A stretch of 64,000 nucleotides of DNA from Parelaphostrongylus tenuis (Eukaryota; Nematoda; Chromadorea; Rhabditida; Metastrongylidae). The stretch spans positions 1 to 64,000 of the forward strand of contig JAHQIW010000280.1 in the NCBI GenBank assembly GCA_019055375.1, in the 5' to 3' direction. Shown here in pieces: positions 1 to 11,509 of the stretch. Under the pieces are notes generated by a model, which made no database searches, had not been told where the DNA came from, and saw nothing but the letters and a program-made list of their open reading frames with translations. Each line of letters begins with the position of its first letter. Positions within the stretch are counted from its first letter, which is position 1. Position numbers and translations under genes: made by a program.

Positions 1-1340
1 GTCTTGAATTTAGCTCTTTGAGGACCATGAGAATCAGTTTGCTTCTCACCACGCGACGTAAAATCTCACTCAGGTACTGTACTGACGGCGTCGCATCTCG
101 TGGGAAAGCGACGGTGCGGCGCCACTGTCGCTATCAACGCTGGCGCTTAAAAGGTTCTATACATCCTCCCTTTCCGTAAGAAATGGATTCTGGCGCGAAG
201 GAGGCAATGGTTCGATCTCGGGCAGAATCTTGGGGCGACAGCGACATCTATAGACTAAGCCTTTGCTTTGCTGTTGTGTGGTCTATTTCGCCCTGATATT
301 GACCATTGGAAGACTCCTACGTCGACCGTTGAGAGTGGGAATTTTGAAATTGTAAGCCACCTGAAGTACGAACGATCTTGATCATCATGGTGAGTTCAGG
401 CAGCCTCTCACCTTGCTCGTTCCGTTCTAATCCGTGGGTCCCAATGTGACGTTCTTTCGAAGTTCTTCTGGATCCAGTTTTATCGCTGAACTCTACGTTG
501 ATGATTTGAAATAAAGTGTGGCCTTCCCCATAAAGCTTTTCCAAGTCTATTACTTCGAATGGATCGAAATATTGATGTATATGGCGAAACTCTCATTGAC
601 GAGGACGCCAACGCCACCAACTCTTCTATCGCATGTTGTGAAGAACAGCCAACTGAATCAGATGTATGAAAAAGATTGCATAGTTTGCGTTCGAATTATC
701 CTTAATGAACAAACAGTTCGGAGATATTTGACCGGTTGACTTCCACGGACCGAAATTGAACGTGTTCGTCAGCGTGGGAACGACTACACTCCCTCTGCCG
801 GATTAACCGCCGACTACAGTACTAATATTCGTTGCAAGACCCGCTACTAAGTTTTGGACTAATTCGCATGCCAGCAGCTAAGTTTTCGACTGATCCGCAT
901 GCGACCTTGCAACGAAAAGTAGTACTATAGTTGGCGACTAATCAAATCAAAGGAAGTGGAGCCGTTCTTGCGATGGGTGACACACGCCAGTTTGGGCTTG
1001 CGCAAGTCAACAGTTTATGCGGAATTTAAATGTAAAAAACTGTAACGTTAGCTATCGCCAAATCTATCGAATGGCAAAGATCTGTCGTTATTAAGGCCCT
1101 TTCACAGCTTTTTTGGCACCAAAAGAGTCGCTCTCTAAAGATGAGTACGTGAATAAGGATATCCTCAGCAGGATCGACATAGGATTTTACTCAAACATGA
1201 GTCTGCAAACACAATGTGGCGAAGTTCAAGAGGACAGACCTCCCGGCGTTGATGAATCCGTGAGGAGAGCGCCGCGCCATCTTTTCCTTTAGCATTGTTC
1301 GAAGTGACTAAACGCATATCTGGCCTTTACGATGAACTGC
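1..1340. repeat. Duplicated block, copy 1 (second copy at 43213-44965)
   Basis: This stretch recurs in the same order at 43.2-44.97 kb, including an RTE endonuclease fragment and the motif CTATCGAATGGCAAAGATC. It opens with a minus-strand piece of the TTTGAGGACCA-ended short repeat also seen at 56.55 and 63.69 kb. Copy 1 lacks the two insertions found in copy 2 (43908-44171 and 44624-44815), so it provides the empty sites. Confidence 0.8.
130..900 (-). mobile_element. RTE-type non-LTR retrotransposon, endonuclease fragment (decayed)
   Basis: The minus strand encodes an apurinic-endonuclease-like segment typical of nematode RTE elements. It reads GTHGLERNEQGERLPE followed by an E-I-D-H motif near 281-301, which matches the C-terminal half of the endonuclease fold. 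The frame is broken by stops and no reverse transcriptase follows, so this is a dead fragment. The same fragment lies at about 43330-43900. The family assignment rests on motif recognition only. Confidence 0.6.
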
Positions 1341-1344
1341 AATG

Positions 1345-1615
1345 ATTAATCCCTAAAGGATGCTCCATGCATTCGTCTATGTCTTGCGTCGTTTGAGATC
1401 ATTGAGCATCTGGCCCTGCAATAAGGGCTCGTTGTGGCCTACCGATGTATCACGTCAGCGCTGTTATCCTGCAAACAGGTTTACTACCAACTCACCAACC
1501 TAAGTGAATAGGCTTGATGAGCTTTGAGCGCGAGATCGAACATTCAAGCATTGATTGATCGACAACGTATGAGTCGCAGAGCACCTCTCCAGTGCGGCAC
1601 ATGTGCTCTGTTGAC
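1345..1615 (-). mobile_element. SINE family 2 copy (tRNA-headed, minus strand)
   Basis: Reverse complement of the roughly 300-bp repeat best seen at 48260-48561. The Pol III-like head (GTGGCGCANTGGTTAGAGGT box A, GGTTCGATCTC box B) lies at the high-coordinate end. The body ends in the ATGCATGGNGCATCCCT segment. The copy is diverged. Confidence 0.6.
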
Positions 1616-2283
1616 AACTTTGGTGAAAGTTTTGCATTCTTCCCCTTTCCTCATGGTGCTGATAATCCTAACATCAATCACTTAGCGTTCTTCCTCTGCT
1701 TATGTAGTACGTAGGTTTGTCTATTAAGGTGGAAATGATCGTAAAGTAGAAGAAGTTCTCACGTTCGCTGGTAATTTTGCCTTTCACATCACATTTGCGA
1801 TGTTTGAGCAAGCTTCTCACGAGATTCATACACGGAGCGTAAACTTGATAATGCTTGCTTTGCTGAGAATGATCCGACCGCGAATCACCGTTGAAGGTCA
1901 TTAGCATTTCAACCATGTAATTTCCCATGAAATTCACCAAAATGGTGGCAACCTGATTTGTCTTGTAATTTTAGAAAATTGAACAATATAGCCCGAAATT
2001 GAGGTAGCATCGCACTCTGGCTATTTGTGCGTTCACGTGTTATCCTCCTCGCTGTCAAGAAGCTCGCTTTGTCTTCTTCTCAAAGATCATAAAAAATCAC
2101 AAGCTTGAGTCCGTACATACTTCGGTGGCCATGACACATAGGCACTTGCTTTATTACGTACTTGCTTTATTACGGAGACAAATCATAAATAACTGCGCTA
2201 GAGTTCAGGCTTCTAAACTCAATTATAATCAGCCAGTTTGAAGTGAAGCAACAAGCCCACTGAAATTTTCAAGAATTCTTCAT

Positions 2284-2856
2284 GTCGGATAATCACTTTT
2301 TTGAAACACGATTGTGGTCTGCTACATAGGGTAGACTTATAGAGCCCGAAAGACGTGTTTCGACCTCGACAGTGTCATCAGTCGGGCGGTAATCTTCCGT
2401 CTTTTGCCAGTCCTCTCGAGCACTCAGTCCCCTAATCTAAGAGTAGGCGACGACGAACATTTCAAACTGTATATTAAGTGAAATTATCACTGAATGGGCA
2501 GTGTTGTCACACTCGATTGCTCACTCGAAACGAAAGGTCTGATATGTTAACACTGTCAGTCAAGAGCAATTGAGTGTACAACACTGCTCATTCAGTGATA
2601 ATTTTACTTGATGGACGTTATAAAAATGTTCTTCGTCGCCTACTCTTTGTATAGGGAACAGAGCGTTTCCAGAGGACTGGCATAAGAGGGAGGGGTACCG
2701 CCCGACATATGAGACGGTCAAAGTCGAAACACGTGTATCGGGCTCTATAAGTCTACCCTATACAGCAGACCACATGCGTGGCTCAAGAAGTGATTATCTG
2801 GCATATTGTAATTTGACCGTGGTCTTAAGAAAACACTCGAAACGAAAGGTATAATT
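2284..2856 (+). mobile_element. Hammerhead-bearing palindromic element, copy a
   Basis: Two arms of about 270 bp are inverted repeats around a short centre near 2520-2560. The pairing can be followed from the outer gtggtctgc/gcagaccac segments to the inner cactgaat/attcagtg segments. A tail of about 50 nt ending CACTCGAAACGAAAGG is present only at the right. Flanks aattcttcatg and aattccttatg may be an aged target duplication (9 of 11 match). Unit B1 lacks the element at the corresponding site (about 10495). Each arm holds a hammerhead-like core. Confidence 0.75.
2344..2387 (-). ncRNA. Hammerhead ribozyme motif in element a, slightly decayed
   Basis: Minus-strand order: helix I strand GCCCGA, core CUGAUGA, a helix II of about three pairs, GAAA, CACGUCU, then UCGGGC closing helix I perfectly. 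The base expected to be G16.2 is changed, so helix III is weakened. The right-arm partner near 2705-2750 keeps helix I (GCCCGA/UCGGGC) but has a damaged CUGANGA core. Confidence 0.55.
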
Positions 2857-3783
2857 CCTTATGCTTCAGATCTACTAAAACATCTCAAGACAAAGCCGTT
2901 TCCTTATGTATATCTCAATCTTATTCATAATTCTATAACTCAGTATCAAGGTGACGGAAGGTGTATTAAGGTGTGGTGATGTTTAATATGTAAACGGTGA
3001 GGACGAAAACAACATTAGATCAAACACCATACAAGCTCAATCTTATGCCTCCTTGACAAAGATAGTGGTATGACGAGGGTTCTTGGCCACAAGCAAGTCC
3101 AGCCTAGGAACAAAAGTTAGGTAACTTCAAAGCACAGTCTGCTGCATAAGCTTACGGCTTTGATACAATCGAAAAGGCAAGCAATTATACATTGAAGTTG
3201 CTGCACATCAAGTTTGAGGACCCTGTAATGTGAAAAGAGAGTAACTCAAGTAGCTAGACGCACACCAAAGCTCATCTTTTGTATATGTGGATGACCCATT
3301 CACTATCAGGCCTACCAATCTGATAGCTCGCCCTCACACATCGCGGAGTAATTTTTCTGAGTATTTCGACCTCCTAAAAACGTACTACTTGCAAAGGTTT
3401 AGGTTTAGAGTCGCATTAAGCAGCCGTTTAGTATCTGTCGTTTCTCTTTGATGACTCGCAGTTAGCGCGGCATCAACACGTATAAGATGACTTTTTTGCT
3501 TTGGACCGCTTTGCTACCAGGAGAGTATTATTCAAAAAAAAAAACCAGTGGCCATCGTCAATATCGACCGTATGATGGTGGAGATTATAGTAGCATGGTA
3601 GAATCAGCTTTACCACTAAGACATATACATAATACAACTGGCATTGAGAAAAGATCTTCGTGTCAAAGCATAGATTCATCACCGGTACAAACAGTGTGGA
3701 AAGAATGAAATAGTGCCATAAGATATTATTCTATTGAACTCTCCAGACATGTTAATACATCAATACGGTAAAAAAAAAGGATT

Positions 3784-6700
3784 TCAGTAATTGTTGGTGT
3801 GGAAGACGTAAGCGAGCTTGAAAAGATAATCCTTGTGTTTCCAATCCCGAGGACGTTGGCAAAGATCTTGTGCGTTACCTGAAACGAAATCCATCTATGG
3901 CAGAGGAGATCTAGCGTTACTATAACATTTTCAGAAGTACCGTATTTTTCACACACTTATTTTATTCACTCCGTTATTACATCACATCCTATTACGCGGA
4001 TCCCAGCACTTCTAGCAATCAATTCGTTTCCTGAAATGCGTCCATCCCAAGGTCCTCAGACATTTCACGTGTTGCTTCGCATGATACTTGAAGATTTAGT
4101 CTTTTCTGCATTTCGTGTGATGATAGTCAATTCAAATGCCTTCGGTCTTAGGGGATCGCCGACCCAGGGCGTTCCCGCGTAACTGCAGCGTTGTGTTGAG
4201 GAGCGAGGGAATCATCCGGCACTTTGTTTTATAACAGTCTGTGGCTCCCCTAGTAGCCCCATTTGGCGAAACTTTTTCTGCATGTTTCTCAACTGCAAAA
4301 CATAGAGCAATCTGACTTTGTTTACCGTCAAAAGTAGTATTCTGGGGTGGTGCGATGTTGGAAAGATGACTGACCATTTCGTCGAAAAATGTACACATGT
4401 TTATCAGCAATTTTATAAAAATAGATTTCCACGAGGAGACTCGTGGAAAATCGCAACCCCCTCGCAAACACGTGAGAAAAGTCACCTTATGTGTTACTGA
4501 AAAACAGGGTGCGAGAAATTTTCATATTTTGTACTGTGTTATTTGTACCATTGATAAAATGTTTTTCATTAATTTTGATAATTTTATTGAATACCTTCCT
4601 CAACTTTGGCCCAGAATAAGTTTTATTTGCTTGTCTATTTTCAGTTGTGCTTGAGTAACGCATCGTAAAAATGACCATATCGCAGTAGTTGGTTTGCAAG
4701 CCAACAAGTGTCTACAGAGACGTGAAATGTCTCAAAGACATTTAAGGAATTGAAGATTATTCTCGAGAAGATCGCTCTACCACCACGTCTATACCAAAAA
4801 GCATTCAGAAGATCTGTTGCCAAGTTCAACAAAATCTGCAGCGTTCGACCCGCAAAATGGTTCAAGAAGATCAGGATCGGAGAGTGGAGCGTCCAAAAAA
4901 TTGTCACAAATACGCTCAGGTGCGCAGTTACAAGATCGCTCGTGTTCACTTTCCGGGCAAAAATATGAAAGGAAAAACGGCCTTCGGAGTCTCGCCGAAT
5001 GATTCGTTTGTCGAGCCGATGTTCGATTGTCGAAGGATAGAGGATATTTACGGTCCAGCCATTACACAAATGCCAGCAGATGTCCACAGTTGCAAAAACC
5101 ATGGACCGCAGTCATTTGCCGGCCTCTGTGATAGCCTGGGGTGGCATGTTCGCCACAGAGAAGATGCTGCTGATCTGCACAACAGAAACGTCAAAATCAA
5201 CGCTGCCATTTATTAGCAGCGCCTTCTACGAGGCGTACTGGAGCCCTGGACTACTCAACACTTTGGCGCCGACGGATTCATGCTTTAGCAGGACTGCGCT
5301 CATGCGCATTCGGCCCACTAATCGTTTACCATCTCTGAAGAGCAGTACAGGCTTCTGGAGTAAGGACATTTGGCCGTCAAACTTACCTGATATCAACCCA
5401 GTAGATTACACCGTAGAGTCCTTATGGAGGAAAAAGTCTTGGCTACTCGCTACGCTACCGTAGACGCGCTTGAGACGGCATTGACATGTAATTGGGATGA
5501 AATTACGATGAAAATGTGTGCTAGCATTTCTGGAAATATTCGCAAGCGACTTCGTAAGTTTATAAAGGTCAAGGCAGGAAATTATATGATACTGTTATGA
5601 ATCTTATTGCTTACTGTTGATCAGTGATCTGATAAACGTGATTATCTCTCAAATTCAATGAATTTGTCTATGCAGCGTTTTTTAATGTAAAAATATCTGA
5701 AAAAAACTTATCAGAACGTTTCTCGCACTCTGTATCAACGTTCCCGATCAACAAGCAAACATTGTACATCCGTTCTGAACGTAAAATGTTATTAACAGCA
5801 TAATATCCGATCAGAGAACGATAAAAATACGAGAAGTAAGAGTTTACATGAACATTACTTCCTCTTATTGATATATCAGTGTCCCTCAAGCAGCGCAACA
5901 GAGCAGTTCAAAATAACAAAGATTTTCTTCATGCAAAAAAACTGGCTGAAAGTCTGGACAAGAGGAGCGGAAAAAAATTTTTTTTGGTAGAAAATGGGTC
6001 TAATTTCTCCTTTGTCTGAGCGCAATATGGCTTATTTCGTGTTAGATCCACGAAGAATAAAAACCTTTCACGTAAACGAATAATCCAAGCATTTTGAGGA
6101 CATCAGGAGAAATATTCTCCACACATTTACAGCAGTAATAATTTGCTGTGAGAACAGAGTAATGCAGTGGATAGTGATGCAGTATATCATGCGCTGGTAC
6201 GATCTCCTACTAACACTCTCTTGCAATCACTCAACGGAGCGTCTTGGAGCATCTTAGCTCGGCTACTTTCGAGATTTCACTGAGAATCGTCTCCACCAGC
6301 CATTCCACGAAACCCATAATTAAGGCGATCTTCTTAAGCAGCTATCAGAGCAACACGTGAGGCATTTGGAAATCTTTATAGAATGCGAATGCGTGGAGCC
6401 AAATCTACTGAGAAAAGTGCTAGGACCCGGACAGTAAGTTGTAATCTGGGTTTTGTGAGATCTAATAGAGACAAAATAAAATGTTGTGTCGTTTCGACTT
6501 ATTATCAAGGTATAAAACTTGCTTCACCAAAGTGCTCCTAGTGTAAGACAAGTAATATAATGCAACCTTAAAACCAGTTAATCCAGTTTGCATGCAGTGG
6601 TTACAGTGAGTCCCTTCAAGGAGGGAGCTCCTTTTACGTGACAGTGAATGAAGCACATCACTACCATGCGGTAGTGGGCTCCCATGCCCACATGCGTACT

Positions 6701-7220
6701 CCAAACCCCATGCTGACTCGAACTTGCTATCAACAACGCGCGAATCCTGTGCGATAGGAGCCCAAGGCACCAGACTGAATCAACGAGTACGTGCTTATTA
6801 CAAGTACGTCTAGTCAATGCTTTTTTAGCTTTTATGACTACCTAGCTGTACCGAAACACTTTTTTGAAGTTTACTGGAACAAATATGCTCGTGTAATGAG
6901 ATTTCAATAAAAGCCGAATTATGTGTAAACAACTCAAATAGAATTTACCCGTTTTGGGAGTATCCTTGGAGGCAGTTGAAGGCGATTCTTCGTATGCGCT
7001 TGTGGTTGCGAAACCCACTAAAGTATAAATTGAGCAACTGATAGGACAAGTAAGACGAATATATAGTACCGCATAACCATCGTCCAAAGCCATCATGTCC
7101 ACTCGGACACACACAAGAGTAGAATAAATAATGCTCATTAAACTTACACTGATTTACTTGACTCTTGACGCTGTTGACGAGACTGGAATAAAATGAAGAG
7201 TTCTTTGCGGTAGTAGCCAT
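3784..7220 (-). CDS. Small three-exon gene, family member A1 (hypothetical)
   Basis: Exons on the minus strand: 7148-7220 (73 nt, starts MATTAKNSSF), 6949-7014 or 7017 (66-69 nt, FATTSAYEES then SKDTPKTG), and 3784-3878 (95 nt, NAQDLCQRPRDWKHKDYLFK, ending HTNNY and stop). Donors are GTAAGT and GTAAAT. The last acceptor is a strong TTTCAG. Phases agree throughout and the product is about 77 residues. Exon lengths are the same in B1 and B2, and differences between copies are partly synonymous, which supports coding. Here the distal AG of the tandem exon-2 acceptor is mutated, leaving TTTAG, which adds one codon. Intron 2 contains a dead mariner. No signal peptide or transmembrane segment is evident. 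I do not recognise the family, and unseen exons in the long intron are possible. Confidence 0.6.
4505..5732 (+). mobile_element. Mariner-family (Tc1/mariner) transposon, inactive, copy 1
   Basis: Imperfect terminal inverted repeats CAGGGTGCGAGAAA and, on the other strand, CAGAGTGCGAGAAACG; a TA remains on the right. In several frames it encodes mariner pieces: CLKD of the N-terminal helix-turn-helix, SVIAWGGMFATEK, QDCAHAHSA with the second catalytic Asp (5292-5294), and WSKDIWPSNLPDINPVDYT with the third (5389-5391). The first Asp motif (TDE) is removed by a small deletion near 5031 compared with copy 2. Numerous frameshifts make it dead. It resembles hookworm bandit elements in size and motifs; that comparison is from memory. 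Confidence 0.8.
6160..6480 (+). mobile_element. SINE family 3-like sequence (degenerate)
   Basis: The series gatctcctac, cactctc-ttgcaatcac, gagaatcgtctccaccagc and an AATAAA-type tail resembles the better preserved elements at 43908-44171 and 49341-49605. Equivalent stretches lie at about 12710-13050, 24850-25190 and 32030-32370, so the insertion predates the unit duplications. Confidence 0.35.
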
Positions 7221-7252
7221 ATTAATATTAGACAAGCTCCAACACTTCAGTC

Positions 7253-7260
7253 GTTTTATA
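7253..7260 (-). promoter_or_regulatory. Conserved TATA-like box upstream of gene A1
   Basis: On the minus strand GGTATATAACGACTGAAGT-type sequence lies about 35 bp before the ATG of all four small genes: TATAAAAC in A1, TATATAAC in A2 and B1, TATACAAC in B2. A conserved AG in a T-rich run about 57 bp before the ATG could alternatively be a trans-splice acceptor. Confidence 0.35.
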
Positions 7261-7694
7261 CGAAAACTGAACATTTTATAAATAAGGATGTAATATCGGC
7301 TATTATCATCGATCAGAACTCAACTGTATAACTAAGATAGAATCTTAGTGACTTCTCGCTTCGGTTCGGACTACAAGGAGATCATAAGCCAGACAATGGA
7401 GTACGCGTAAAGCCTTCCGTGATACCTTAACAATTGTTTTATGACAAAATATTACATCAATTGCATGAACTATTTTTATTCACCTCGACATTGATCAATA
7501 CTCACAGTTCTCTTCGATACAAACACGAGATCAACTCAGGAGGTGTACTTCTTCAAAAGCTTGCTCGAGGCCGTTAAAACTCTTCAAAATCAATGGATGC
7601 TGTCTCGGTGACTCTGCCTTCCACAGAACCGTTTAACTACTTATGTGGGAAAGGTCACTACTCTGTTGTCGCAGTGTAAAAAAAATAGGTAAAC

Positions 7695-7730
7695 GGCTCT
7701 GATGAAGGCAAAGTCGTCGAAACGTCAGCC
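7695..7730 (+). ncRNA. Penelope-type hammerhead-like motif (unit A1)
   Basis: GGCU, CUGAUGA, a short irregular helix II, GAAAC, GUC, AGCC in the order of a minimal type-I hammerhead; GGCU and AGCC pair. Copies at 14401-14437 (B1, GUC mutated to GUG but a longer helix I), 26460-26495 (A2) and about 33711-33750 (B2, core lost). One extra A between CUGAUGA and helix II makes the fold non-standard. Confidence 0.35.
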
Positions 7731-7854
7731 TGAGATGACTTTGAGGAGGAAATCCAACCTCATACAAGCTTTCGAAAAAAGGACATTTCCTTAGAGAGCC
7801 TACAATTTTCATGCAGACAAGTGGGGTTTGATGTTTTGTTATATTACGAAGAAC

Positions 7855-7965
7855 GAGATGTTATTTCATTTATTCACTCACAAGAGCTGACGTTTCGGCG
7901 GCTTTCGCCATCTTCGGATCAACCCAGGCTTTTGAGAAGGATAATCGGCCGCCACGTCAGCTGTT
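7855..7965 (-). mobile_element. Penelope-like element terminal fragment (minus)
   Basis: The reverse complement reads GAAGATGGCGAAAGCCGCC, GAAACGTCAGC and then an A/T-rich run, the same arrangement as the 3' end of the Penelope-like element at 22350-22400. Equivalents lie near 14600, 26650 and 33900. The core U4 is a C here, so ribozyme function is unlikely. Confidence 0.45.
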
Positions 7966-8025
7966 GTAAATATTACAAATAGGTATTGAGATAACAATAT
8001 CGAGTTTATCAAAAAAAGCGGGTTC

Positions 8026-8591
8026 ATGCAAATCTCAATGAATAGCATTAGAAGAAGATGCAAATTTACAGATCACAAATGCTCGACTTGTAAAGCAATT
8101 ATACGAGTATTTTCCATAAAAACTCTATTATCTACAAAACGGTTATTATTTGTCAAAGATTTATATTACGCAGTACCATTACGGGTGACTGCAGGTTCAA
8201 TTAACTTCCGAGGTCCAGAATTTTGCATGTCACTCGGCTTTCTTGATCATGACACCGCTTCCAAAAACAGCAATATGAAGACTTGTAGATTTGTCAAAGA
8301 GTTTTTTGAGGGCTGTAACAGATGTAACTCATGAAAGGCTCATGATATGTTATCAGGTTATATGCTGTTTTGAGCGAGCTCTGTAAAAACAGCCGAATGA
8401 AAAAGTTTTTTTGAGTGTTTGCACATGACGCCGCCTTCGCAAGCAAATGATGCAAAATGATGTAATTTCCTCGCAATCAACTAAGTTCTTCAGTTGAACA
8501 GTGGAAGAAAGAAGGTTACAACATTGACTATTTGCTAAGGCTCGTCACAAGCAAGGCCACATTAGATTCAAATCCCAAACAACCAAAATGA
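8026..8591 (+). pseudogene. Plus-strand gene remnant, unit A1 (unknown family)
   Basis: Two exon-like blocks are shared by the units. The first reads LLFVKDLYYAVPLRVTAGS then FRGPEFC and KTCRFVK, ending at a possible GTTTTT donor. The second (8486-8591) begins after an AG with SSVEQWKKEGYNI and runs to a stop 34 codons after its first codon, at the same distance in A1, A2 and B1. A 3-bp indel separates A1 from A2 in the first block, which fits coding descent. The upstream part of A1 appears shifted and stopped compared with A2, so this copy is probably dead. No recognised domain. Confidence 0.35.
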
Positions 8592-10149
8592 AGATCAATA
8601 ACTCATCTTATATTGTCTTCTTTTCACACTTGGTGATGAAGAAAATTCCCGAAATAATAGAGTTCACTGAGTACTATGAGATTACAGCAACTTGTTACAC
8701 ATACTCCATGTCAGACTTCCACTGAGTTAACGAACTGTGGCAAGGAAAGAAGTACACAAGAGAATAATAAAAGAATTACCAGTAATAAACCGTGGAATTC
8801 AAGCATTTGTATCGACAGAAAATGAAAAACAATGAAAGACGGGTGAAATCATGGATGTGGTCAAACCACGAATACGATAGGAATGCTTATGGTCTATTCT
8901 TTATTGAAATTTACCGCTTGATGTTGAAATCTGTTTGAAATTCAAAAAATCCGAAAATCTGAAATTTACAACTGCCAGTACTTTTACACTAAACAATCCA
9001 ATCAAGAATGGAAACATGAATAACTTGTACCATGGAAAAACTTGTACATTAATTAATTCTAAGAGACTGCTAAACTATCGTAAGAGATCCCTAGGCAACA
9101 AACAATAGTTATTTTGTTAATAAAGCATGCTTTTTGGGAAAAAATCGTACATTTATAACATTGTAATTCACAATGAAACTCTCACTGTTTGCGTGCACGT
9201 GAGACAGAGGTATTTCGGACACTCACGAAGGGAAACCCCTTTCGCAAGTGTAAACCTAAAGTGCAAAGCCACAAACGTCAATCATCACGTAGGCAACACT
9301 GAGAAGAGCACGACACACTGAAAGAATGGATGGGTTGGGAATCACCGCGTTTTATGCGCAACAAACCTGGTCCTTTTGCGCCCCTCCCATCGTCGGTAAC
9401 CAAAGTTCAATTCTTCAATGCCAATCAAACACAAAAGTAAAATCTATCAACTTCTACAGCTATAGACAGGAGTATAGAGGAAATGGTAAGTGAGAAACGT
9501 CATGTTACTACTTCATGCTTAAATCGACAAGCTGGCATAGCTCCAGTGTTTTTTACAACACCTAGGCTGATCATGTTGGGTCGCGCGCCTGATGGTTTGA
9601 TCAAGATTAAACGTTTTCGATGGGTTTCCTTGGAGCAATCGCGACACTGGTCATGTCATCTTTGAGAGAACGTCCAGAACCTTCCCGTCGTTTTCAATCA
9701 GCTCATTTCGGAATTGCAAAAATGCTGCGATCTATTGATTATGTTGCATTTGTTGCTATCACGATGGCTAAATCGAAGAAGTTATAAATCGGTCGTTGCT
9801 ATACCTGTCAATCCGTAGATCGTTGGCCACATTACGGACGCCATCGAAGTTCTTACTCATTGCGCTGACCTAAACTTAAGCAGTGCGTAGCACAGATTTC
9901 ATGTGCCCAAAGAAAAATCGTATTTTCTTTCGACGCATTCATAGAGATTGCTTAAGTTTCGGCCGATGATTTTTTGCGATATACTTGACATTTGCTAAGA
10001 CCCATTCACTAACTGCTCTTGTGGCGGCAGTTGACACTGAAACAATGATTTGCGGCTCAAATCTCGGTGTACTCTCTAATCTATTCATTCTCTGATGGGC
10101 GAATCGTAGTAGCATTAATAATAATGAAGCTCTCGCGCGTGTGTTAGAC

Positions 10150-10262
10150 CCTAAGCGATGTGCCATGCATTCGTCTCCATCTTGCATCATTTGTGGTGAA
10201 TGAATTCATATCTGGCCTGTATAAAGGCTCGCTTCGGCCACCAACGTAACAAATCTGGGACA
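10150..10262 (-). mobile_element. SINE family 2, truncated copy in A1
   Basis: Matches the low-coordinate part of the SINE at 28868-29140 in A2, then jumps directly to gacatccaaaa, which in A2 lies some 0.6 kb further on. A deletion in A1 removed the tRNA-like head and flanking sequence. Confidence 0.55.
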
Positions 10263-11509
10263 TCCAAAAAAAAAATCCATATGCCAGGCTATATGCTTCA
10301 TAAGATGCATAAATCATTAGTTTCGTGTTCATACATACTTCGGTGGCCATGAGAAGTAGGCAATTTGTACTCACTTTTATTATGGAGGTAAATCATGAAT
10401 GACTGCGCTAGATGCCAGACTTCAAGTTCCAATTGGAAAGAGTTAGTCTGAAATGAAACAATAAAATCTCTAAAATTTTTGAAAAAATTTTTCATGCTCA
10501 AAATCCAGTACATATCGTCGTTACTTCTTTGTTTTCTGTTAGCTGTGGTAAAAACGTCTCAAAACAAAGCCGCCTTTTATATTTATTCCACACTTATCAA
10601 TGATATCAACAAGAGAATATTGCATCAGAAAAGACACCATACAAGCTTCGCTTTGCGCTTTTTTGACAAATCTACTGGTACACCAAATAATTCTGGCTAT
10701 CATCATACAAATACAGTCAGCAACAAAAGCTGAATAACATGAAATACACAACTAATTACTTGAGGTTACGGTTTACATATAGTCAAAAAGGCAAGCTTCT
10801 ATACACTGAAGTCCTTGCACATTAAGTCTAAGGACCCCATAAAGTGAAAAGAGAATAGACTATCGAGGTAGAATCATGCCAAGGTTCATTGTTTGCATAT
10901 GTGCAAGGCTTTGATTTGCGTCAACTATCGGGTCTATATGCACACTAGCGACATCCCTATTCAAGTTTGATATTGAACAGACCGCCCTCACATATAGCAG
11001 CCACCACAAAAAGTATCTTTTCTGACCTCATCTTCGTTTTCCAAACGTACTTCCCAGAAGGGTTCAGCTCAGATTTGCATTCCGTCGCACTTCTAAGATC
11101 TGTTCTCTCCTCTCTCACCATGATTTGAAGTGCTCACCAAGTTTGCTTCCTTGTTGCGTTGAGGCAAGTCGCGCGCGCTAGAGTGATCTCGAGACCATCA
11201 CCACGGATAGCTGTTAGCCTTTCTTCATTGGACGGCTTACTACAAAGACAGTTTTATTATAAATCAGCGACGCTTAACGGCGATATCGCCCAACCGATGG
11301 TGGAGAATATAGTAACAACATGGCAGCTCTCAGCTTTACCACGGAGCCAATATGCATAAGACAGTTGGCAGGCACTGAATGAAGCTCATAGTGTCAAAGC
11401 ATATACATATTGTCGATAGAATATGGAGAGATTGGAACAGTAGCAAGAGATATTTGATGGAAAATTTTCCAAACATGTCGACATACGAAATACGGTGGAA
11501 AGAGAAACT

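Larger units (their letters stand above)
2100..10290. repeat. Paralogous unit A1
   Basis: First of four related 7-8 kb units. Anchors shared with B1: the atacttcggtggccatga segment (2116 and 10335), the cacacttattttatt segment (3950 and 11675), the MATT-type gene exons, and gatcaatattcac-type sequence near 7490 and 14195. A1 additionally has a mariner (4505-5732) and a palindromic element (2284-2856). Outside the listed genes and mobile elements I see no convincing coding sequence in this unit. Confidence 0.75.

Noticed and set aside
1674..1940. 88-codon minus frame
   Set aside because: No splice sites, no similarity to other units, composition like the surrounding A/T-rich DNA.
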